Positions 55,691-64,000 of a stretch of DNA of 64,000 nt are shown here, piece by piece (the stretch's first letter is position 1; every line of letters starts with the position of its first letter). This DNA is from Hygrophila difformis (lineage: Eukaryota; Streptophyta; Magnoliopsida; Lamiales; Acanthaceae). A model generated the notes under the pieces. The model searched no databases, was not told the DNA's origin, and saw nothing but the letters and a program-made list of their open reading frames with translations. Both the position numbers and the translations under genes were made by a program. The stretch spans positions 20,468,976 to 20,532,975 of the forward strand of contig JAOANR010000004.1 of assembly GCA_030278955.1 (NCBI GenBank), in the 5' to 3' direction.

Positions 55691-56860
55691 CTTACGCTGC
55701 CCGGCGTAGCGCCTTACTTCGTGGGGTTCCCCGGGCTGTACTTCGCCCGCAGCCTGATGATGGCGGCTAGATCCTTGTCGTACCACCGGAGCAGCCACCC
55801 CCTCCTCCAGTAGTTCCACCTCCCGCAGTGGCGCCTCAGGGCTAGGAGATGGCTCAGATGCTGCAGATGATGCAGGAGATGCGGGTCGATATGGATGCCG
55901 GGTTCGCAGCTGGGCAGGCTCGTTATGATGCCATAGACGCTAGATTGGACTTCTACCAGGCCCGCATGGACTCGTTCGCTGCGAGGCAGGCTCAGCAGCA
56001 GGCCACCATGTCCGACATGTACGCCTATGTGCGGCAGATGGACGACTACATGTGTCGGCAGTTTCCGCCTCCCGATCAGTGATGTTTCCTTTCGTTTTCG
56101 CGTTTTCGTTTAGGTTTTGCATCAGACGTACTTTGTTTAGTTTCCTCTTTATGAGGATGTTTTTGTTGTCTGGGATTCATGGTTTATATTTTCGTTGTGT
56201 TATTGCCTAGTTATGTGTTTGACATGTGTTAGTTGTTTATTGCTGTTTACAAACACGGTTTAATTGTTCTGCCTATTTTATGGTTCGAGATGTTCTGGAT
56301 TTACTGTTACATTCTTATCGTATCTATACGTGTGTGGGTTGCCCAACAATACTTGCATCGTTGTGGGACTAAGCCGCTCCAAGGAACTTAGGTAAACTAA
56401 TGTGATAAGGTATACAGGGTAGAATTTAAATAGATATATATCTGTTAAATAAATAACTGCTGGTAAAGAGAAAATTTTATTACATAAAGAATAGTTTTAA
56501 TAGGTATCAACTTATTGGGATCTGTTAGTAGAGGGTGCTGGAACTTAGTGTACTGTTATTAAATAACCCCTTTTTTTCTTTTTTTTTTCTTTTTTTTTTG
56601 GGGTCTAGGGTTTAGGGTTGGATGTTCCCTTATTTGATCAAGGTAGTTAAAGAATTTAATAAAATGTATGGAATAAATTTAAATAGGCTTGTATTTATTA
56701 CTCAAGAAATAATTTCGTTTGGGTTACAAGCGTTTGAAATAGAAATAGGAGTGCTGCTAATAGTACGGAAAGGAAAATATACTACTAATAATGCATAGCG
56801 GGATCACTAGATCTAAAACGAGTGGGTAGGCTCGGCCTTGATGGGATCATCCTCATCGCT

Positions 56861-59360
56861 TGTAACACCCCGGTTTTTGGTCACCCAAGTCGGGATGTCA
56901 CCGCCACACCTCCCTAGTAAGACACGATTTCTCCGGCTTACTAAAGAGATGCAAGGCTAGGTATTTCAGTGTTTAAAAATATTTAAAGCATTTGCAAACA
57001 GCCCATACAATATAGTTTCGAAAATAATAATAATATCATAGCGCAACGGAAATAGTATTTAAGTATAATATTGCAGCGGAAATGTAAATACGACCAACAT
57101 GGTCAAAACACGGGTTAAACAGGCCCGTTTATTCTAATGTCTAATGCAAGAATTTAAATAATAAAGTTTGCAAAATATAAGTTTCCCCCATGCATGAATG
57201 TGCTCATGATCATTCCACATACTCTGTAAGGAAAAAGGAAAATAAAATGGTTTGGTCAGCACAACTTGCTGAGTAAGTTTACACATGCATGATCGTAGGG
57301 TTTAAAAGCCATTAATTTAACATTTACATAAAAACATGATAATATTCATAAATAATTTAAATAAAGCCATAATTAATTCAAATAAAGCATTTAATAATTT
57401 AAAAGACAACAATTTAATATTTAACTATTCCCATTACACCCAAGATTTAGTATTTCAAAGTTTCACGATAGCATCGCGATGTCAACAAGTTTAGCCGGAA
57501 ACCGGCGGCCGCAGCCGTATCTGCCATACCCAGTACCACTCCAGAGCCTCGGGAAACCCATAAGGATATTCACGAGAGTGTAGGCCATATATCTCATGCC
57601 GTTTTGGTAACATATCTCAAATATTTCGCGCGGGTCACCATCGTCCATATAGGCACGAAGTGAATCGTTAGGAGGGCACCCTGTAGAGCACTCACCCCCT
57701 AATTTTAAGGATCAAGTTTGTAAAGGGGATTTCCTAATTTCCTGATTTCATATGATTATTTCAAATAGTCTTCTACTCGTTTAAACCTTAAAGGCTAGTT
57801 TCACCGTTTCAACAAGATTTCAAGATTTGACTCGGTCAACTAAGTTTACTCAAAAATTCAATAAAAATCGAGATGAACAACTTTCATGTTTTAACTTTTT
57901 CAATCCGAGATACCGAAATAGGTCAAATCCATCAATTTTCGTCATAACCTTAATCTGTCCGAAATTCGTATACAGCAGTTCAAGATTATCAAGATCTACC
58001 GTAGCAAATCAACTCCAAATTTAATGAAATTTTAAAGAGACCTTCTTAAGACATTTATCTACAACTTTCGTGTTCGACCAAAGATCTAAATCGGCCTAGA
58101 ACTAATGTCAAAAACGTGATCAAGATCGGACCTAAGTTCTCTCAAGAATTTCAAGATCCAATTTCCAGCAGTTCGGTTTTGGGTGGATTTGACATATCAA
58201 ATCGTCTCTAAAAATTCTGAAAATTTTACAGTAGATAGATCTAAGCCTTAGGAATGTTTTTTGTGTTTTAAGTTTTTCCGTTTGAAGTAATTTTAAGGTT
58301 CGGAAAAATTCGACAAAACTGTTGCGCCGGTAAAAACATACATTGGCAGATTTACGAAAGATTTGTTTAAACTTTTAGGTTTGAATGTTTTAGTTACTCC
58401 CAAAACCATGTAAGTATTAACTTACAGATTTAAAGATATCCAGGGTCGTCTATTTCGAAGGCGTGGCTTCCAGTCCTCCGTCTATCCTCTCCGTTCGTCG
58501 GGTTCTACGTTCTAGATCCGATTCGGGGCGTAGAAAGAAAAAGAAGAAGGTTAATATTCGTTTTCGAATCGTATATGGAACAAGGATCGGATCGAAGCTT
58601 ACCACGACGTTAGAGATCTTCAAATTTTCGTCCAAACAGTCCCCGCCTTGGTTTCGTGCCTCCGACGACTCCGGAATTAGGGTTTTCGGACGTATAGAGA
58701 GTTGTAGGGTTTTGGAAAAGTGTTCGGAGCTTTCAAGAGGGCTTATTTATAGGTAAATAAGATCTAGGGACGCCCAAGGTATGCCCCTAAGAGTCTTGAG
58801 CCGAATGGTGTTCAACCGAAGTCGGAAAATCCGGATTCGGGCGAGTAAATCTCGCACGGGCGAATCTGTCAAACGGCGCGGTCGTGGCGCGCTCGTTCCC
58901 CTTTGACCGCGCGGCCACCGCGTGGCTCTCGCCTGGACTTCGGTCCGGGCGGGTCGTGCGATCCGTCGTGCTTTTCCTCCTCTCTTTCGGACTTCTATCC
59001 CTCTATGTTCTCGGATTCGGATTTCCGGGATATCTTCGGGCTCCTACTTCTTATCGTCATTTTATTCGGGTCTAAATTTACATGTTCGGATTCGAATTCT
59101 CGAGTTCATTGGTGTCAGATTTCGGTGTACAATTTATTTACCTTTAAGAATTCTTTTATTTAATTAAATTCCTTTAATTCATTTTTAAGTTAAATCTCAT
59201 TTCTCATTTCCTTATCTTTATTTATGTATTTGCTGAATTTATTTATTTATGATATTTAGTTTATTTATTGTTTATTTATTTAATTATTGTTTTACTTATT
59301 TAGTTATTGGTTTTACTTATTTAATTATTGTTTTATGTTGCAAAATTCTCGGGTATTACA
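56861..59360 (-). repeat. 3' LTR of element C, copy 2
   Basis: This second copy of 31078-33578 has the same ends. It has a few SNPs (for example in the GC-rich block, CCACCGCGCGGC to CCACCGCGTGGC near 58923). Confidence 0.9.
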
Positions 59361-59583
59361 GTCTACCCTCCTTAAGAATCAACTTCGTCCTCGAAGTTGT
59401 GTTTCGGCTTTTCTCGTGCTAATGTCTTTTGTTAGCTTTATTATTTTGTGACTGAACTTAGAATTAAAACTTCTAAGCTGCCTACATACCCTGTGAAGGG
59501 ATCAAGCCATAACGTAGTTCAAAAGTTTACAAAAATGCACGAAAAATAGGTGGTATGACATCCTCTCCCCCTTAAGATTGCAG
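59361..59583 (-). other. PPT and relic LTR start of element C, copy 2
   Basis: The arrangement is the same as at 33579-33801: the functional PPT against the LTR, and the older AAGGGGGAGAGGA tract plus TGTCATACC next to the pol stop. Confidence 0.6.
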
Positions 59584-62500
59584 TTATGTCCCCATAACTG
59601 TGTCGGTGTCGGTTTGGAACAATGTCGGGTAGCGTTTTCTCATGTCGGATTCTACCTCCCAAGTTGCCGTCTCACTTTCGTGGTTCGACCAAAGAACCTT
59701 GATCATTTTGACAGTTTTGTTCCTAGTTACTCGCTCCTTAGTGTCTAGGATTCGTATTGGGACTTCTTCGTAAGTCAAATCCTCATCGAGTTCAATTATC
59801 TCCAGTTGAAGTACATGTGTCGGGTCCGGCACATACTTCTTTAGTTGTGAGACATGGAAGACATTGTGAACTCGATCTAATTGTGGCGGTAAAGCCAGTC
59901 GGTAGGCTAAAGTTCCGACTCGTTCTAGAATCTCATAAGGTCCTATGTATCGAGGACTCAACTTTCCTCGTTTGCCAGAGCGCATCACCCCCTTCATGGG
60001 TGATATCTTTAGCATGACCCTATCTCCCACTTGAAATTCTAGGTCTCGTCGTCTCACGTCAGCGTAACTCTTTTGACAGTCTTGAGCGGCTTTCATTTTT
60101 CCTTGAATCACTTTGATTTGTTGAGCCATGTCTTCGATAAGTTATGGTCCCACTACCACCGACTTATCATTTTCTTCCCAGCTCAACGGGCTTCGGCACT
60201 TTCGTCCATACAACGCCTCGAAAGGTGCCATGCTAATGCTAGCACGGTAGCTATTATTATAAGAAAATTCGATTAAGGGTAAATGAGACTCTCAATTTCC
60301 CTTAAATTCCAACACGCATGCTCTCAGCATGTCTTCTAGTGTTTGGATTGTCCTCTCGGTTTGACCATCCGTCATCGGATGGAATGCGGTGCTCATTTTG
60401 ATTTGAGTACCGAGAGCTTTTTGTAACTCCGTCCAAAAGTGAGAGACAAATCTACTGTCTCTGTCGGAAATGATGTCATGTGGTACTCCATGTCGTCGTA
60501 CCACATTATCAATGTAGGCTCGGGCCAATTGGTCCATAGTCCACGTGTCCTTCATCGGGATAAATATGGTTGTCTTCGTTAGCCTATCCACAATCACCCA
60601 AATCTTGTTCATGCCTTTAGGTGATCGGGGTAATCCCGAGACAAAATCCATTGAGATGCTATCCCACTTCCAACTTGGAATCTCTAGTGGTTGCATCAGT
60701 CCTAAGGGTTTATGTCGCACTGCCTTAACCTTTTGGCAGGTGAGACATTTCGCCACGAAGTCTGCCAGTTCCATCTTCATTCCCGACCACCAATAGATCT
60801 TCTTCAAATCTTTGTAAAGTTTGTCGCCTCCGGGATGCACTGAATATGGCGTGTTGTGCCCTTCCTCCATCAACCTTCGCTTCAACTCGGCACATTTAAG
60901 GGGCACGCACCATCTCCCTTTGAAACGAATGCTTCCATCCTCATGGACAGCAAATCCTATTGCCTTTCCTTCGGCAATATACCCCTTTATCTTCTCGAGT
61001 TTCGGATCGCCCGGTTGGGCGAGCTTAATCTCGTCCAATATTGGAGTGTCTACGACCATGGCGTTGATCGTTTCACTCACTGTGCCAGGATGCACAAGTT
61101 CTAACTCCAATCTTGCTAAATCCATGTACAATGCCGGCGGAATTACCAATGAGTTCGTCACGTGTTGGGTTTTCCGACTTAGGGCATCGACTACCACATT
61201 GGCCTTCCCCTCGTGGTAGGCTATCTCCAAATCGTAGTCCTTAATAAGTTCCAACCACCTTCGCTGTCTCAAATTCAACTCCTTCTGAGCGAATATATAT
61301 TTCAAGCTCTTGTGGTCGGTGAACATTCGACACTTCCGCCCATAAAGATAATGTCTCCATATCTTTAGAGCGAAAACGACCGCTGCCAACTCCAGGTCAT
61401 GTGTCGGATAATTCTCCTCATGAGGTTTTAGTTGGCGTGATGCATACGCTACGACTCTCGAGTCTTGCATCAAGACACAACCTAAACCTTCCTTGGAAGC
61501 ATCGCTATATACTTCGAAGTCACCATTCTCTAATGGTAGTGTAAGTACGGGTGTGGTTGTGAGTCAGTTCTTCTGTTCTTGAAACGCTATCTCACAAGCC
61601 TCTGTCCACACGTACTTTACTCCCTTCTTCAGTAGCTGGGTCAAAGGTCGTGTGATTTTTGAAAAATCCTTCACAAACCGTCTATAGTACCCGGCTAATC
61701 CAAGGAAACTCCTTATCTCGGTTTGGCTTTTTGGAGTTGCCCATTCAGTTACGGCAGAGACTTTTGCCAGATCCACTGAAACTCCATCAGCGGATACTAT
61801 ATGTCTAAGAAATGCTACCTCCTTCAACCAAAAGTCGCATTTGGACAATTTGCCGTATAGCTGATTCTTTCGCAAAGTCCCTAACACTTGGTGCAAGTGT
61901 TGGGCGTGCTCCTCCTCATTTTTCGAGTAGATCAGGATGTCATCAATGAACATCACTACGCACTGATCTAACAGCTCTCGAAATACATTGTTCATGAGGT
62001 TCATGAACATTGCCGGAGCATTTGTTAACCCAAAGGATAACACTGTGAACTCGTAGTGACCATATCGAGTTCGAAACGCCGTCTTCGGAATGTCTTTCTC
62101 GGCAATTCTCAACTGGTGATACCCAGATCGTAAGTCGATCTTCGAGAATACTGAAGCTCCCTTCAGTTGATCAAATAGATCCTCTATTCTCGGCAAAGGG
62201 TATTTATTTTTGATAGTCACTTGGTTCAATCCTCGATAATCTATGCAAAGACGTAATCCTCCGTCTTTCTTCTTAACAAATAAAACCGGTGCTCCCTAGG
62301 GGGAAGTACTCGGCCTTATATACCCTTTCCCTAACAGCTCCTCGAGTTGGTCTTTTAACTCCTTCATTTCCAGTGGTGCCATCCGGTACGGAGCTTTTGA
62401 GACAGGCTCTGTGCCCGAAATGAGATCTATAGTGAACTCAAGATCTCTCTCAGGTGGCATTCCCGGGATGTCTTCAGAAAACACATCCGGGTATTCTCTT

Positions 62501-63000
62501 ACCACTGGTATGCTATCAACCTTGTTCTCTTCCGCCTCAAGGTTGTGCACGTAGCACGCATATAGCTCATACCCCTTACGCATCAAGTTACTTAGTTTAA
62601 GTGCACTAACGATTTTGTTACTCTTCTTAGGGGGCTGAGAGTAAAAGATAACTCTATTTCCCCTACTTTTTGACAAGGTGATCTTTTGTTTTTGGCATTC
62701 GATCATCGCTTTAAACTCTACTAAGTTCGCGAAGAATTCTACGTTCTTTATCACTATAGGAATTCCGTTATATCGTTTAGAGCAAGATACTACTTCTCCA
62801 GAAGGCAATTGAATTCCTAAGCTAATTCTCTCGCACTTAGGTAGATCTAACTCAGGCACTATCCTTGATGCTATGATCGAGCAACTAGCTCCAGAATCAA
62901 ATAGAACTCTAAGGGGTGTATTCAAAACATGAAACGTACCTGCCATCACTTCTCCTTGTGCAGGCACGTCCGCTTGGTTAACCACGTTGAGCCTCCCCAC
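59584..63000 (-). pseudogene. pol: pol of element C, copy 2, with an extra nonsense codon
   Basis: It has the same frame, protease deletion and three shared stops (61564-61566, 60292-60294, 60142-60144) as copy 1. A fourth stop (TAG at 62296-62298) is unique to this copy: a Trp codon in the RT N-terminal motif SPWGAPV is changed by one C-to-T on the plus strand at 62297. It therefore arose after the duplication, or distinguishes two haplotypes. Confidence 0.92.
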
Positions 63001-63213
63001 AGGGCGTCCTTGGTTGCCCTGCTGATTCGCATTCTGCTGCTGATTTTGCTGTTGTTTTTTATTCTGCGGTGGCGGACGTCGTTGGTTCTGGTTCTGATTC
63101 GGCGACCTAAATTGGTTTTGAGGGGGTCTATACCCCTGGTTATTTCCGTTCCGCCCGTTTTTGTTCTGAGGCTGTTCTTGCCCCGTGACCAGGTCTTCCC
63201 TTTTCGTTATGTT

Positions 63214-64000
63214 TTAAAGCCTAGTTCGGCACTCCCGGCGTATGTGACCCATTCGACCACATCGGAAGCAGGTGCCCTGTTGAGGGCATCCCCTCGCCAG
63301 ATGGGGTCGTCCACACCCTGGGCAATGTGGTACCGGATCTTCTTGGTTGAACCTCCTCCCATTGTTGTTTTGTTGTGGCCTATTCGACCCTCTAAGCTGT
63401 TCGTTCCTTCCAGTGTTGTTCTCGCTTCTCGAGTCCCGGTTTCTCTTGTCTTGGGGACCCCTGCTCGACTCCCCACTCACCCTTCTCTTCAGTTGCTGCA
63501 CACGCGCTACTGCCACAGCGCGGTCATACACAGCTTGCAAATCGGGGTAGTGTACCCCCGCGATCACCTCGCGAACGGACAGGTTCAGTCCCATCTCGAA
63601 CTTTTGAGCCTTCTCCGCATCCGTGGGTACGAGTCTTGGTGCAAACCTCACTAGCTCCTTGAATCGTGTGTAGTACTCTTGTACGGTTTGGCCTCCTTGC
63701 TTCAGTGACAGGAATTCTTCGTACATGGCAGCTTTAGTACTCAAGGGATAGAATCGATCCCTGAGTAGTTCCATCATCTCCGTCCACGAGTAGGGCTCGT
63801 CATCTTCAGTCAGCTTGGCTTGAGTTGCCTGCCACCAGTCTTCCGCTTCGCCTCCCAAGTAGTACGAAGCGACATGCACCCTCTCTCCGTCCGGACATTT
63901 CACTGCTCCCAGCAGCTTGTCGAAGGTCCGAATCCACTCCTCCAGTTTGGCTGGATCCTCCTCACCAGCATAGTGGGGTGGCTGGTAGGGATTCACCATT
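63214..64000 (-). pseudogene. gag: gag of element C, copy 2, running off the window
   Basis: Open from the window edge through the capsid domain and both zinc knuckles (CPGCGRPHLARGC and CFRCGRMGHIRREC) to a stop at 63214-63216, where element A reads Glu. Unlike copy 1 this frame has no indels, and it is in phase with pol at 63000. That shows gag-pol was ancestrally a single reading frame. The N-terminus lies outside the window. Confidence 0.88.

Larger units (their letters stand above)
52027..56082 (+). pseudogene. Putative plant transposon protein gene, copy 2
   Basis: It has the same frame, in-frame TGA and LTR split as 26243-30299. Two amino-acid differences from copy 1 are visible (TRATQD for TRAAQD, RVNVGAF for RVNVRAF). 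The C-terminal coiled-coil frame is at 55849-56082. One C fewer occurs in the CCACCCCC run before it (near 55800), so the phase of the join differs between copies. Confidence 0.75.
51115..56860 (+). mobile_element. Non-autonomous element D, copy 2
   Basis: This second copy of 25331-31077 has the same leader intron (about 51369-51989), gene, solo LTR and tail. It is bounded by the B stump and LTR C copy 2. Confidence 0.45.
38317..64000 (+). repeat. Tandem duplication unit, copy 2 (window ends ~98 bp before its expected end)
   Basis: This is a co-linear repeat of 12532-38218, including every nested insertion, both MITEs, the same premature stops and the same target duplications. It therefore arose after all those insertions. 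Whether copy 2 ends where copy 1 does, or a third copy follows, cannot be seen. Confidence 0.95.

Overview
This is repeat-rich nuclear DNA from a flowering plant, probably a eudicot, with no identifiable host gene. The basis is long-LTR Ty3/gypsy chromoviruses of the Tekay/Del type (tRNA-iMet primer site, C-terminal chromodomain), a Mutator-like (MULE) block pairing a FAR1-type transposase with a Ulp1-type protease, hAT- and Stowaway-like MITEs, and a 'putative plant transposon protein' gene with a leader intron. I cannot name the species.

Layout. 1-497: LTR-like debris. 498-12708: a short LTR (S) split by a full-length minus-strand Tekay element A (1127-12299). A has two ~2.6 kb LTRs, a PBS, a PPT, an extra coiled-coil ORF upstream of gag, and a gag-pol with at least five lesions. 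12709-22037: a MULE remnant with a decayed Ulp1-type protease gene (plus) facing a decayed FAR1/SWIM transposase gene (minus); the transposase carries two MITEs. 22038-25330: 3' LTR and pol stump of Tekay element B (minus), cutting the FAR1 gene. 25331-31077: a non-autonomous element (D) whose transposon-protein gene is split by a plus-strand solo LTR of family B (27140-29906) with a perfect 5-bp duplication CTTAC. 31078-38316: Tekay element C (minus), cut off inside gag.

12532-38316 (25,785 bp) then recurs in direct tandem orientation from 38317 to the end of the window, which stops about 98 bp short of the predicted end of copy 2. The copies differ by scattered SNPs, homopolymer lengths, and single-base indels in the gag of C. 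This is either a very recent segmental duplication or an assembly or haplotype artefact.

The most interesting observations are: (i) a six-unit array of small hairpins in family-B LTRs, with a constant 13-nt loop and covarying stems; (ii) a relic PPT and LTR start inside elements A and C, suggesting the LTR boundary moved during family evolution; (iii) a coiled-coil ORF between PBS and gag; (iv) two family-B LTRs facing each other as a ~2.8 kb inverted repeat around D; (v) GC-rich and terminal motifs shared by otherwise diverged LTR families. Nothing here looks like an intact working gene set, except possibly the small upstream ORF of A. Divergence and identity statements come from reading by eye, not from computed alignments.
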